Shown piece after piece: positions 19,467-29,240 of a DNA stretch of 64,000 nt; the stretch's first letter is position 1, and the number at the start of each line of letters is the position of its first letter. The position numbers and the translations under genes were made by a program. Source of the stretch: Photobacterium sp. SKA34 (lineage in GTDB: Bacteria; Pseudomonadota; Gammaproteobacteria; Enterobacterales; Vibrionaceae). The stretch is from positions 395,464-459,463 of the forward strand of contig NZ_CH724142.1 in the NCBI RefSeq assembly GCF_000153325.1, written 5' to 3'. Under the pieces are notes generated by a model. That model was not told the DNA's origin and ran no database searches. It worked only from the letters and a program-made list of their open reading frames with translations.

Positions 19467-20329
19467 TTAATCTCCAAGCGGCTGTCGCTCTAAGCCACCT
19501 CGATGGGCATCAAGGGCTATTTTTAACCGTCGCAGTTTATCTCTTGAACGTCGTTTGTTTTTAACCGCAATGGCCATTGAAATGACATCAACCAGTGCCA
19601 GCATGGCATAGCGTGATGCTGATGGTTTATAAATAAAGTCTGTTTCTTGATGTTTGATTGGTAAAACTAAACTGGCCAGTCCCGCGAGTGGGGTATTATT
19701 CGGGGTAATAGCAATAATTTGTAAGCCATACTCTTTGGCTAACTGCGCGCTTTCTACTAACATTGGCGTGTAACCCGTTGATGAAATCATTACCAAAACA
19801 TCATTGTTATCGGCTGTTGCAGCTATCATTCGTGATAAAGCCCATCGTTATAAGCCACAACAGGGTAGCCTAATCTAAATAAACGGTGCTGCATTTCGAG
19901 CGCGGCAACCGTTGAACCGCCGCCCATTCCAATAGCGATGATCTGCCGAGCGTTATGTAACCAGTCTGCAGCGGTATCGATATCTTTTTCGATAATTAAA
20001 CTGCGGTTAACATCTAATGACTGCTTGATTGATTCATAAATACCTTGATAACCACTTTGATCTGGTGGATCTAGAATAAATCGGTGACCGACAGATAAAC
20101 TTTGTACGAGTTTAATTTTCATGTCACGCACGTTCTTACATCCAATCGCTTTAGCAAAACGAGTAATAGAAGCTTCACTAACGTCAGCGCCTTGTGCTAA
20201 TTCACTAATACTGGCATTGGCTGCGCTTTGAATGTCATCCATGATCCATTGTGCGACTTTCTTTTCTGCATCACGAAGGGCATTATAACGCTCTGTGATT
20301 TGAGAAATAATATCGACATCTACACTCAT
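19467..20329 (-). pseudogene. RpiR/MurR-family regulator with SIS domain, frameshifted
   Basis: Two frames (20329-19826 and 19829-19467) together encode one regulator of about 287 residues. Residues 1-80 are the RpiR helix-turn-helix (ELAQGADVSEASITRFAKA), and the rest is a sugar-phosphate-binding SIS domain (AIGMGGGST, then VMISSTGYT). The frame is lost after PVVAYNDG. Adding one base to CCC at 19841-19843 (GGG on the coding strand) gives NDGALSRMIAATAD, which fits the usual spacing of SIS domains. It stands just downstream of the D-amino-acid deaminase gene on the same strand and would be the natural regulator of the deaminase/deacylase/RidA group. Confidence 0.82.
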
Positions 20330-20357
20330 ATTGTGTTCCTTTTGTTAATTAGAGCGT

Positions 20358-21466
20358 TTAAAACCACGTTTTTACCCAGTGAGTAACGCGATCGTTATCA
20401 TCAGATACTGCGACAGAACGCCATTTATCAAAGGTTAGACAAGGGTGATAAGTTGAAAAGACAAGGACATCACCTACTTGTAGGTCGCAATCACTTGAAA
20501 CAGAGAGAAAAGCATGTTGATCCATCACTGCCGTTGTTTTTATCTGATCAAAAGCAACAGGTTTACCATTACGATAAGCTCTTTCAAGAATAGGTAATCC
20601 TGCATCAAAAGCAGCATCACGTTTGCCAAAGCCGACAATCACTTTATTGGGCTCTGGTCGAGAAACTACATACGCCCAAAGCTCTAGTGCTGATGCTAAA
20701 TCACCACCTAAATCACATGCTATTCCTTGATTTTGCGCATCAAGATAAATCCCCGTGTCATGGATAGCATAACAACCGGGACGAATAATAGCTTCTAACT
20801 CTTGCTGCTTATTAAAACATTCAGCAACAATGTCATACCAAGCAGAGCCAGCCCCTGTAACCAATGGTATTTCTTGAATGAGCTGTTCTTGTTGTAATTG
20901 GATGGTGATTGCAATAGCACGATTGAGAAAGTCTCTAACTTTTTGCTCTGCGTTATCGCCATGAATAACCCTTCGTAGACTTCAATACCTTTCAAGTTTA
21001 AGTGGGAGCTTTGGTGAATATGTTGAGCTAACGTCATCATTTCTTGCTCTGTACGACAACCACAGCGACCACCATCAACACCCATTTCGATGAGTATATT
21101 CAGTTTTTGCTTATGGCTGGCAAAGAAGTCTTCCAAGGCTTCAATATTGCGTTTTGAGTCGACACAACAATAAAAATTCACATCATAATGTTTGATTAAT
21201 TGTGAGATGATCATCATGTTTGTAAGACCGACTAATTGATTCGCCATAATGATATTTTTTGCGCCACTAAGTACTGCTACTTGGGCTTGAGCAGGACTTG
21301 CAATCGTGATTCCCCAGGCGCCATGTTCAAGTTGTTGGTGGAAGAAGGCTGGTGTTATGGTCGTTTTACCATGTGGTGCCAATTTCACGTTATGTTGATT
21401 AGCAAATCGTTGCATCCACTGGAGGTTATTATCCAGTAAAGAAGCTTTGATCAGCAGGTAACGCAT
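20358..21466 (-). pseudogene. D-amino-acid deaminase (DSD1-like, PLP), frameshifted
   Basis: Two frames (21466-20795 and 20864-20358) join into one protein of about 370 residues. The first holds the alanine-racemase-type PLP barrel with the Schiff-base lysine in APHGKTT. The second holds the C-terminal barrel with the zinc-site motif YHPCLTFDKW typical of DSD1/D-threonine-aldolase-like enzymes. The frame is lost after EVYEG. Adding one base to CCC at 20969-20971 (GGG on the coding strand) restores IHGDNAEQKVRDFLNRAIAI and continues to VTGAGSAWYD. Such enzymes deaminate D-serine or other D-amino acids to 2-oxo acids. It lies between the regulator gene and the divergent deacylase gene. Confidence 0.85.
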
Positions 21467-21770
21467 TTCTTCATTAATAAAGCTGTAATACTGATTTGAC
21501 TCAGTCGAAATCGGTTGCGATTTATCACCAAAATTTGGTGTTGTAAAACAGTCGTAATGATAGTTTGTATCATATATGAAGCTTTTTTATCTATGTTGTA
21601 CTTTTTCTAACATTAGTTAAATGACTAATAATTAAAGTTTAAATTTGTGGTGCGTGAGTTATGTGTTAGAAACTATCAAACTTTCATTGCCTTTTTGTGT
21701 GTTTTATCACTGATTAAAATTCGCATTTCTTTACTATGACTGCATCTTGAAAACTTAGAGCGTGTTTGGA
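21467..21770. other. Divergent promoter region of the D-amino-acid genes
   Basis: AT-rich DNA between the deaminase gene (minus) and the deacylase gene (plus). Promoters for both directions and the RpiR operator are expected here, but I could not pick out a clear palindrome. Confidence 0.5.
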
Positions 21771-22301
21771 ATGCTGTGCGATACCATTATTAAAAAAGCA
21801 GTCATTGTTGATGGTACTGGCGCGGCATCGTTTATTGCCGATGTCGCCATTTGCCAGGGTCGTATTCAAGCGATTGGTCAATTAGATGGTTATGATGCTA
21901 AGCACGTTAATAAATTGACCATGGTGGGGTCTGATGGATTACCGAATGATCCTAGTCCGCATCCTCGTTTATGGGGAGCGTTCCCACGAGTATTAGGTCA
22001 ATACTGCCGTGAAGAGCAGCTATTTTCATTGGAAGAAGCCGTCCATAAAATGACGGGAATGTCGGCGAATCGATATAAATTAAAAGATCGCGGTGAAATA
22101 AAAATAGGAGCGTTTGCCGATTTAGTTTTATTTGATCCTGATACCATAAAAGACACCGCCACATTCCAAAATCCAATATCTATTGCTAAGGGTATAGAAA
22201 ACGTATTTGTAAATGGACAATTAACATATTCAAATGGCAACGTCAGTGGCAAAAGAAAAGGTGTATTTTTATTTAGAAATAACACCCATCAAAATAATTA
22301 A
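21771..22301 (+). pseudogene. N-acyl-D-amino-acid deacylase with large internal deletion
   Basis: The frame is open but encodes only 176 residues, whereas this amidohydrolase family has about 480. Residues 1-48 match the N-terminus (CDTIIKKAVIVDGTG, SFIADVAICQGRIQAIG). From about residue 49 the sequence jumps to the C-terminal part (TMVGSDGLPNDPSPHPRLWG, then SLEEAVHKMTGMSANRYKL). The whole central barrel with the HxH zinc ligands and bridging residues is missing, so no activity is possible. The junction is in frame. The family releases D-amino acids from N-acyl-D-amino acids and would have fed the neighbouring deaminase. The ATG at 21771 is preferred to an in-frame GTG at 21762. Confidence 0.85.
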
Positions 22302-22345
22302 AAAAATATATTTTAAATAATAACTAATTACCGGTGGAGAGTAGT

Positions 22346-22738
22346 ATGTCAATCAAACGTTATGGTGTAGAAGGTGGGGTAGGCACAGGAGGTCAACATT
22401 TGCCATTTGCTCGCGCAACCGAGGCTGGAGGGTTCCTTTATGTCTCTGGTCAAACACCGATGATTGATGGTGAGGTAGTCGAGGGTGGAATCGTTGACCA
22501 GTCGCGTTTAGCGATACAAAATTGTATAGATATCATGGAAGAAGCAGGCTATACCCTTGCCGATGTAATGCATGTAAAAGTTGTGCTTACTGATGCTCGC
22601 TATTTCCAATCTTTCAATAAGGTGTTTCGTGAATTCTTTGGCGAACATCCACCAGCACGTATTTGCATGGTGTGCGATTTGGTCGTTGATGTAAAAGTCG
22701 AAGTAGACGTGACTTGTTACCGAGAAGATCGCCGTTAA
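22346..22738 (+). CDS. RidA family (YjgF/UK114) imine deaminase
   Basis: This 130-residue RidA-type protein should hydrolyse reactive enamines and imines, which PLP deaminases such as the neighbouring D-amino-acid deaminase release. The family core is visible: LPFARATEAGGFLYVSGQTP, then the ADVMHVKVVLTDARY segment, and the ligand arginine in HPPARICM. It belongs to the longer-N-terminus subgroup found in D-amino-acid loci. I chose the ATG at 22346 because GGTGGAG stands 6 nt upstream; a GTG at 22334 lies inside that ribosome site. It follows the broken deacylase gene by 44 nt and is itself intact. A perfect terminator follows. Confidence 0.9.
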   Translation: MSIKRYGVEGGVGTGGQHLPFARATEAGGFLYVSGQTPMIDGEVVEGGIVDQSRLAIQNCIDIMEEAGYTLADVMHVKVVLTDARYFQSFNKVFREFFGEHPPARICMVCDLVVDVKVEVDVTCYREDRR

Positions 22739-22760
22739 CTAAGGATTTAATGTTTATTTG

Positions 22761-22807
22761 GAGTGCCTAAATGCCATCTCTTCGATTATTTAGGCACTCT
22801 TTTTTTA
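22761..22807 (+). terminator. Terminator after the RidA-family gene
   Basis: GAGTGCCTAAAT pairs perfectly with ATTTAGGCACTC, followed by T8. It separates the RidA-family gene from the kinase gene. Confidence 0.93.
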
Positions 22808-22838
22808 TTTATATATTTACATATCGAGCTTTCAATTG

Positions 22839-23798
22839 ATGTTTAACTCCGCTGAAACCAAGATCGCATTTTTTGGTGAATGTATGATTGAACTAAGCGG
22901 CGATCCTATTCGCAAAAGCTTTGGTGGCGATACATTAAATACTGCGCTTTATCTTTCACGATTAACTCGCCAACACGCAGTACATGTTTCTTATGCGACA
23001 GGATTAGGTGTCGACACATTATCTCAAGAACTGCTGGAATCATGGCATCAAGAAGGTATCCACACTAATTTGGTTGAAACCTTTGCTAAGCAATTACCCG
23101 GTTTATACATGGTACAAACGGATAAAGTTGGTGAGCGTAGCTTTCTCTATTGGCGAGATAACTCGCCAGCAAAAAACTATTTTTCAACCTCATCGCTGAA
23201 TAAATTAGAAATTGCATTACGAGATAAGCAATACGATTACTTTTACCTGAGTGGTATTAGTCTTGCCATTTTAGACCAAGCAAGCCGCCTGCGACTTAAA
23301 CACCTGCTTGAAGCTTTCTCGCTAGCAGGTGGAAAGATCATCTTCGATAATAACTATCGTCCTAAATTATGGTCGAACCAAGAAGCGAAATATTGGTATA
23401 GCCAAATCTTACCGCTTGTTGATATCGCGTTAATCACACAAGACGATGATGTATTGGTGTGGGGGGATGATGAAAGCGTTGCTGCTCGTTGTCTACGTAT
23501 GGGCTGCAATGAAATAGTGATCAAACGAGGTTGTGAACCTTGCCAGCTTATTTGGCGGCAAGATCAGTATGTTTACCACACTTATGTTGCGGCAGAGCAA
23601 GTTAGTAATGTGATTGATACCTGTGCAGCAGGTGATTCTTTTGCTGCGGGTTATTTAGCTGGGCGAGTTACAGGGCAAAGTTATCAAGATTCAGCAACGT
23701 TAGGGCATACTTTAGCGGCGATTGTGATCCAACATTCAGGTGCGATTATCCCCGAAAATGCAATGAAAAATTTAACCTTACCCTCAAAAAGTGAGTAA
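22839..23798 (+). CDS. PfkB-family sugar kinase, KdgK-like
   Basis: The 319-residue protein is a ribokinase-family kinase and most resembles 2-keto-3-deoxygluconate kinase, which makes KDPG for the Entner-Doudoroff pathway. The start FFGECMIELSGDP and the substrate-binding FGGDTLNTALYLSRL are typical of KdgK. The catalytic aspartate lies in DTCAAGDSFAAGYLAG near the C-terminus. The ATG at 22839 directly follows a TTG at 22836. No strong ribosome site is visible. The gene lies after a strong terminator, so it needs its own promoter. A kinase of this type often accompanies RidA and D-amino-acid genes in vibrios, but the true substrate is not certain. Confidence 0.82.
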   Translation: MFNSAETKIAFFGECMIELSGDPIRKSFGGDTLNTALYLSRLTRQHAVHVSYATGLGVDTLSQELLESWHQEGIHTNLVETFAKQLPGLYMVQTDKVGERSFLYWRDNSPAKNYFSTSSLNKLEIALRDKQYDYFYLSGISLAILDQASRLRLKHLLEAFSLAGGKIIFDNNYRPKLWSNQEAKYWYSQILPLVDIALITQDDDVLVWGDDESVAARCLRMGCNEIVIKRGCEPCQLIWRQDQYVYHTYVAAEQVSNVIDTCAAGDSFAAGYLAGRVTGQSYQDSATLGHTLAAIVIQHSGAIIPENAMKNLTLPSKSE

Positions 23799-23948
23799 CG
23801 TTATTCTTTTGAATACGAGAAGTGATTGAGTCAGTGGCTGAATTTTCAGACGCTGGTTGATATTGGTGAAAACAGTAATTCGGATTGGTTGCATTAAAAT
23901 GCAATACGGTTTCAGTTGTTCAATAAAATAAATAGTAGGTTCTGACGC

Positions 23949-26405
23949 ATGTATAAAGGGACATTAGCATTACTTATTTCTAGTATATTCACTCTTCCAA
24001 CGGCAGCGATAGCAATGACGCCAAATAGCGATTTAAATTTAATGCCTTATCCACAGGATGTGGCGATTAAACAAGGCAAAGTCACTTTGGATAAATCTTT
24101 TTCGATTTATATCAAAGGTTATAATTCGCCCCGTGTTCAATTCAATGCTAAAAGAACCATGGAGCGACTTTATCGTCAGACAGGATTGCCCATGTTGAAT
24201 TGGCAAGCACAATCTGAACAAGACGCGACATTAGTGATTAATATTCATAATCGCCCCAAATCTGATGTTCAGAATATTGATAGTGACGAGTCTTACACGC
24301 TTGATATTGGTAACGGTAAAATAATAATTAATGCAGAGCGCCCTTATGGTGCATTTCATGGCCTAGAAACCCTGCTTCAAATGGTTTCTACTGACGCTAC
24401 TGGTTATTTCGTTCCCGCTGTTTCTATTCAAGACAAGCCACGTTTTCCTTGGCGTGGGGTATCTTATGATACTTCAAGACATTTCATTGAGCTTGATGTG
24501 ATCCTTCGTCAATTAGATGCAATGGCATCAGCCAAACTCAATGTTTTTCACTGGCATCTATGGGACGATCAGGGCATACGGATCCAACTTGATAAATACC
24601 AAAAACTTTGGCGTGACACTACTGATGGTGATTTTTATACCAAGGATCAGATTCGTAAGGTTGTTGATTATGCGCGTAATTTAGGTATTCGTGTTATTCC
24701 TGAGATCTCATTACCGGGTCATGCATCTGCGGTGGCTCATGCTTATCCTGAATTAATGTCTGGTATAGGAAAACAACAATATCTTCAGCAACGTGGATGG
24801 GGGGTATTTGAACCCTTAATGGATCCAACTAATCCAGAACTTTATGAAATGCTGGCGAGTGTGTTTGATGAAGTTGTCTCACTATTTCCTGATGAGTATT
24901 TCCATATTGGTGGGGATGAGCCTAATTATCAGCAGTGGCGTGATAACCCGAAAATTCAGCAATTTATTAAAGATAATCATATTGATGGTGAACGCGGTTT
25001 ACAGTCTTATCTTAATACTAAAGTAGAGCAGATGTTGGCTAAGCGCGGTAAGAAAATGACTGGATGGGATGAAATCTGGCATAAAGACTTACCCAAATCG
25101 ATAGTGATCCAAAGCTGGCAAGGTCATGACAGTATTGGTCGTGCCGCAAAAAAAGGGTATCAAGGTATTCTTTCTACAGGTTATTACCTTGATCAGCCAC
25201 AACCGACAAGCTATCACTATCGAAACGACCCTATGCCCAAAGGGATCACTGTGGATGACAAACTCCACCAAGGCGAGGTATTCGAAACTTATGAATGGGT
25301 GAAGCCTAGAGGTAAAGGCGGTCCTCGTAAAGGTAACTTAACTATTATTACCGCTGTTGACGGTAGTTATCGTGCGTTTACAGACTACAACGGTAAATCT
25401 CGTGAAGAGGTACACATTCTTGAGTATGTGCCAGGCGTGAAATTCCGAGGGCATTTCGATAATTTCATGTCATATACCGAATTTAATTACGATTTTGCCA
25501 ATGACAAACTTGCAGACAGCAGTTATCAGTTAATCGGTAATGTGCGCTGGCCGGCAACAGGGCAACTTGTTGCAAGTAGTGATATTAAAGGAAGTCTTAT
25601 CCCAGAACCTAATGGGGGCTATCCTGCAAAATTAACTGAAAAAGAACAAGCATTGATTTTAGGCGGTGAAATCACAATATGGGGCGAAAACCTCGATTCT
25701 ATGACGATTGAACAGCGTTTATGGCCGCGAAGTTACGCCGTTGCAGAGCGTTTGTGGTCAAGCCAAACGTTAACCGATGAGCGCAGCATGTATCAGCGGA
25801 TGAAAGCAATAGATACGTGGTCAGAGGTATCTGTTGGGTTACGCCATCATGCAGATGCAAACATAATGCTAAAACGTCTTGCTAACGGTGCTGATTCAAG
25901 CCCGTTACAAACCTTAGCCAAGTACGTTGAGCCAGCCCAGTATTATGCACGTCATTGGGAAAAGTGGAATTCGACACCAACGAAAGGCGATTTATATAAC
26001 CAGTATGAACGTTTAAATCGCTTTGCTGATGCATTGCCTGTTGAAAGTTTGGCTGTGTATGAGATGAACGATCTGGTTTCACGTATTAATAAGGGAGATA
26101 TGTCAGCCCTTGCTGCGCTAAATATGCATTACTTAACAGTTAAGTTATCCGCGCAGCAAGCAAAACTGATCTTTGCTAACAATATTGCTTCTGTAAATAC
26201 TATTCCTATGACTGATGCTGTTATAGCGGTTGCAGATCTCGGTATGAACCTGATTGATAAAATAAAACAAGGAAGTCAGTTATCAGAGCAAGAGATTACT
26301 GCTTTTCATCAAATTATTGATAAAAATGCCGTCATATTTGACGAAACCATCGTTGCTATCGTCTCGCCAACTAAGCAGTTACTTCACACTTTAGAAAATC
26401 ATTAA
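23949..26405 (+). CDS. Beta-N-acetylhexosaminidase, glycoside hydrolase family 20
   Basis: This 818-residue exported enzyme cleaves GlcNAc from chitobiose and short chitin oligomers. A signal peptide covers about residues 1-22 (LPTAAIAMT). An N-terminal GH20b domain follows to about residue 150. The catalytic barrel starts at FPWRGVSYDTSRHF and carries the acid/base pair D-E in HIGGDEPNYQQW. A second key segment is GGEITIWGENLDS. The C-terminal 200 residues are helical. It is not a lipoprotein. Together with nagK it would supply GlcNAc-6-phosphate. The lactonase gene follows on the same strand. Confidence 0.93.
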   Translation: MYKGTLALLISSIFTLPTAAIAMTPNSDLNLMPYPQDVAIKQGKVTLDKSFSIYIKGYNSPRVQFNAKRTMERLYRQTGLPMLNWQAQSEQDATLVINIHNRPKSDVQNIDSDESYTLDIGNGKIIINAERPYGAFHGLETLLQMVSTDATGYFVPAVSIQDKPRFPWRGVSYDTSRHFIELDVILRQLDAMASAKLNVFHWHLWDDQGIRIQLDKYQKLWRDTTDGDFYTKDQIRKVVDYARNLGIRVIPEISLPGHASAVAHAYPELMSGIGKQQYLQQRGWGVFEPLMDPTNPELYEMLASVFDEVVSLFPDEYFHIGGDEPNYQQWRDNPKIQQFIKDNHIDGERGLQSYLNTKVEQMLAKRGKKMTGWDEIWHKDLPKSIVIQSWQGHDSIGRAAKKGYQGILSTGYYLDQPQPTSYHYRNDPMPKGITVDDKLHQGEVFETYEWVKPRGKGGPRKGNLTIITAVDGSYRAFTDYNGKSREEVHILEYVPGVKFRGHFDNFMSYTEFNYDFANDKLADSSYQLIGNVRWPATGQLVASSDIKGSLIPEPNGGYPAKLTEKEQALILGGEITIWGENLDSMTIEQRLWPRSYAVAERLWSSQTLTDERSMYQRMKAIDTWSEVSVGLRHHADANIMLKRLANGADSSPLQTLAKYVEPAQYYARHWEKWNSTPTKGDLYNQYERLNRFADALPVESLAVYEMNDLVSRINKGDMSALAALNMHYLTVKLSAQQAKLIFANNIASVNTIPMTDAVIAVADLGMNLIDKIKQGSQLSEQEITAFHQIIDKNAVIFDETIVAIVSPTKQLLHTLENH

Positions 26406-26414
26406 ACGAAGTCG

Positions 26415-26443
26415 TTGCCGTCTGTTTATTCAGGCGGCATTTT
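26415..26443 (+). terminator. Weak terminator or attenuator after the hexosaminidase gene
   Basis: GCCGTCTG pairs with CAGGCGGC with one wobble pair and is followed by a short T run. It lies only about 35 nt before the next gene, so readthrough is likely. Confidence 0.45.
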
Positions 26444-26478
26444 AATGATTGATAACGTATTTATTTATGAAGGTTTCA

Positions 26479-27525
26479 ATGACAAAACAATCCCCCTTAC
26501 ATTTTTATGTAGGCACTTATACCGATGCACCGAGTGATAGTCATGGTGTTGTAGGCATTTCCCTTGATCCTCAATCTGGCGCATTAACGTTAAACAATGA
26601 GATAGTGCCTGATACGTTGCAACATCAGCATAATCCATCATATCTTGCTTCGAATCAAAGCGGGTTATATACCTTTAATGAAATTGATCGACACAGTGGT
26701 GCAGAGCTTCATTTTTCTGATAATCAAATATGTTGTTCTTTAGCTATAGCTGGAGATTATCCTTGTCATATTGATGTAAAAGATAAGCTTTTGGCGGTGG
26801 CGATTTATGGTTCAGGCAATGTCAGTGTTTATGTTTTAAATGGAGAAGGTCAACCGACGGAGTGTATCGCAGACTTATTTGTTGATGGCTGTGGACCAAA
26901 TGTTGATCGTCAAGAAGCTCCTCATGCACATCAAGTTACATTTCTTAAACATACCAATCAGTTAGCCGTTGTTGATTTAGGCAGTGATTGTATTTATTTC
27001 TACGATTATGACGTAAACACGTTAACGTTTTCCTTAAATCAAACGCTGAACATGCCAGCGGGTTCAGGCCCTCGACATCTTGTTTTTAGTCTCGATGAAT
27101 CAATCGGCTATGTTGTGTGTGAACTGTCTGAAACGCTTGTGGTGATCACAAAAAAAAATGGTTGCTGGGAGCAAGCATCACAACAAGCATTGCTTGTTGA
27201 TGAAGAAAATAAACAAGCGGCATCTGCTATTTACTTATCACCAGATGAACGCTTTTTATATGTTTCTTGTCGTGCGCAAAACAAGATTAGTTGCTTTAAT
27301 GTAGACGGTGAAAATGTCACTCAATTAGTCGCTGTTGATTGCGGCGGCGCATTCCCTCGTGACTTTGTGATTTCCCAAAATGGGGAATGGTTGCTGGTGG
27401 CGAATCAACATTCTAACGATATTGGTAGCTATCACCGTAATGTTGAAACGGGCGATATTAAAGCAACAGGTTATAGTTGTAAGGTCGGTGCACCTGTGTG
27501 TCTTATCGAGGTGTTTTCACGGTAA
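26479..27525 (+). CDS. Lactonase family seven-bladed propeller protein (Pgl-like)
   Basis: The 348-residue protein belongs to the YbhE/lactonase family, which includes 6-phosphogluconolactonase. The opening FYVGTYTDAPSDSHGV, the metal-site APHAHQV and the GSGPRHLVF blade signature are all family features, repeated at propeller-blade intervals. It is cytoplasmic, with no signal peptide. The ATG at 26479 has GAAGG 5 nt upstream and is preferred to in-frame ATG 26467 and TTG 26449. It follows the hexosaminidase gene and ends at a terminator. Which lactone it opens is not known; a product of amino-sugar or hexonate breakdown is plausible. Confidence 0.85.
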   Translation: MTKQSPLHFYVGTYTDAPSDSHGVVGISLDPQSGALTLNNEIVPDTLQHQHNPSYLASNQSGLYTFNEIDRHSGAELHFSDNQICCSLAIAGDYPCHIDVKDKLLAVAIYGSGNVSVYVLNGEGQPTECIADLFVDGCGPNVDRQEAPHAHQVTFLKHTNQLAVVDLGSDCIYFYDYDVNTLTFSLNQTLNMPAGSGPRHLVFSLDESIGYVVCELSETLVVITKKNGCWEQASQQALLVDEENKQAASAIYLSPDERFLYVSCRAQNKISCFNVDGENVTQLVAVDCGGAFPRDFVISQNGEWLLVANQHSNDIGSYHRNVETGDIKATGYSCKVGAPVCLIEVFSR

Positions 27526-27545
27526 TTTAGTTGCTATTAACGTCT

Positions 27546-27576
27546 AAAAAGCCATAGTGTTGACTGTGGCTTTTTT
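27546..27576 (+). terminator. Terminator after the lactonase gene
   Basis: AAAGCCATAG pairs with CTGTGGCTTT (one wobble) and is followed by T6. Confidence 0.85.
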
Positions 27577-27625
27577 GTACATTAAAAACGTATAGTTTGT
27601 TGTTAAATGAACTTAGGAAACCGCG

Positions 27626-28219
27626 ATGGATTTGTTTGCTGATCAAGGTGAGTGGATAAAAATCAACAATGGATTACTTTATTGGCATCCACAGTTTTTG
27701 AATTTACAGCAGTCTGAACAGTATTTTCAGCAACTGAAAAGCGAATTGAATTGGCAACAAGAACACATAACACTATTTGGTAAGTCAGTGCTTCAGCCTA
27801 GGTTACAAACATGGCTCGGTGATGCTGTTTATACTTATTCAGGGCTTACTATGCATCCACAGCCTTGGACATCGGCAATATTAGATTTAAAAACACAGTG
27901 TGAACAGCAAGCGCAAACAAGGTTTAACTCTGTGCTTGGTAATTTATATCGTGATGGTGAAGATTACATGGGGTGGCATCAAGACAATGAGCGTGAATTA
28001 GGTCATCAACCTGTTATTGCTTCTTTAAGTTTTGGTGCAACACGACAGTTTGTGTTTAAGCATAAAATAACCAAAGAGAAAATAGCCTTCCAATTAACAC
28101 CGGGATCTTTGTTAATAATGGCGGGAGAGACCCAGCAGCATTGGCAACATGCACTACCTAAAACTAAACGTGTAAATGAGCCACGTATAAACCTGACTTT
28201 TCGTTATATTAACCAGTAA
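27626..28219 (+). CDS. alkB: Alpha-ketoglutarate-dependent dioxygenase AlkB
   Basis: The 197-residue protein belongs to the AlkB family, iron(II)/2-oxoglutarate dioxygenases that remove methyl groups from 1-methyladenine and 3-methylcytosine in DNA or RNA. The iron ligands are H-x-D in WHQDNERELG and the histidine of HWQHALPKTK. The 2-oxoglutarate arginines are in EPRINLTFRYI, giving the R-x5-R pattern. The length, short of 200, is closer to eukaryotic ALKBH2/3-like bacterial AlkBs than to E. coli AlkB. No Ada gene is nearby. Confidence 0.9.
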   Translation: MDLFADQGEWIKINNGLLYWHPQFLNLQQSEQYFQQLKSELNWQQEHITLFGKSVLQPRLQTWLGDAVYTYSGLTMHPQPWTSAILDLKTQCEQQAQTRFNSVLGNLYRDGEDYMGWHQDNERELGHQPVIASLSFGATRQFVFKHKITKEKIAFQLTPGSLLIMAGETQQHWQHALPKTKRVNEPRINLTFRYINQ

Positions 28220-28357
28220 TTGTTGGTACGGTCACGTTCGATTGTAATGACTATTATCAAAACGTCCTAATTTGATAACTCACTCTAATTAATCAATTAT
28301 TACAATCACTATCTCCACCTTCATAGGATAGGCTTATTGACAATAAGGGAGGGGGAT

Positions 28358-28815
28358 ATGTATTTTTTCAATTTGAAAGCCTTGTTAATTGATTTAAAAC
28401 ACAATAATGTCACTGAGCGGGAATCTGCGCTGTATGTTTTGATTCCGACTATTTTGATGATGCTGTATTCGTATTACTTACCAGAAACAGATTCGTTAGA
28501 ATCACTCGCTGATAACGTCATTATTATAATTAACTTTATTATTTTATTTATCGCAAATGGCGGAAATAACGGAAAGAACTTTTTTTCAAATACTTTTCGT
28601 TAAGCTGGGTTGTAGGGTGGCGAGTTGTAATCTTTTATTTAATTCCATTTACGTTTGTATTTTTTGGTCTTATGTATTTTGTTTTTCCTGATTCTTTGAA
28701 ACATGATACCTACGGCTTATTATTATATGGTATTGCTTTTGAAGTGTTTTATCTGATTTTTATGATCAAGGCATTTAGATCAACATTACAAAAAGTAGTC
28801 ATAGCTTATGACTAG
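28358..28815 (+). pseudogene. Small membrane protein of unknown function, frameshifted
   Basis: The frame from the ATG at 28358 (ribosome site GGGAGGGGG just upstream) runs through two membrane helices and stops at 28603. A second frame continues with more hydrophobic sequence (SLSWVVGWRVVIFYLIPFTF and onward) to a stop at 28815. Adding one T to the T7 run at 28580-28586 joins them as NGKNFFFKYFSLSWVV. The restored protein would have about 152 residues and four membrane helices. I do not recognise the family. The smooth join and hydrophobic pattern are good evidence that this was one gene. Confidence 0.72.
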
Positions 28816-29240
28816 TAGAAAAGAGTAATTATTTTTATTTATGTTACATACCTAAATAACGTAAATATCAGCTCTATTAATGTATTAAGTTCTGCATTTA
28901 AAAACAGGGTAAAATACTGCCTTTAATTTAAACAAAAATAACACTTTCAAATTATCTTATAAAATAGTTTATATATTAATATTTTCTTAATATATCTGGT
29001 TTTTATTATTATTAATTAAATCAGTTACTTATGCTTATATTTTGTAATTCATTAGTTTTTTTATTTATATTATCTTTACATGACTCAGTTCTCGCTTTGA
29101 TTGTATGATGAACAGTGAGGTGACTAGAATAATGGTTACCCTATATCAGAAATCCTAGGCTAAATAATTTAGAAATGGCTTAAATATATTCCCCCTTATT
29201 ATAAAAGAGCCAGATAAATTTAACTGAGGTCAATAATATA
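28816..29240. other. Gene-free stretch upstream of korA
   Basis: Extremely AT-rich DNA. It must hold the korAB promoter, but I see no clear FNR or other operator, no terminator and no open frame worth reporting. Confidence 0.55.
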
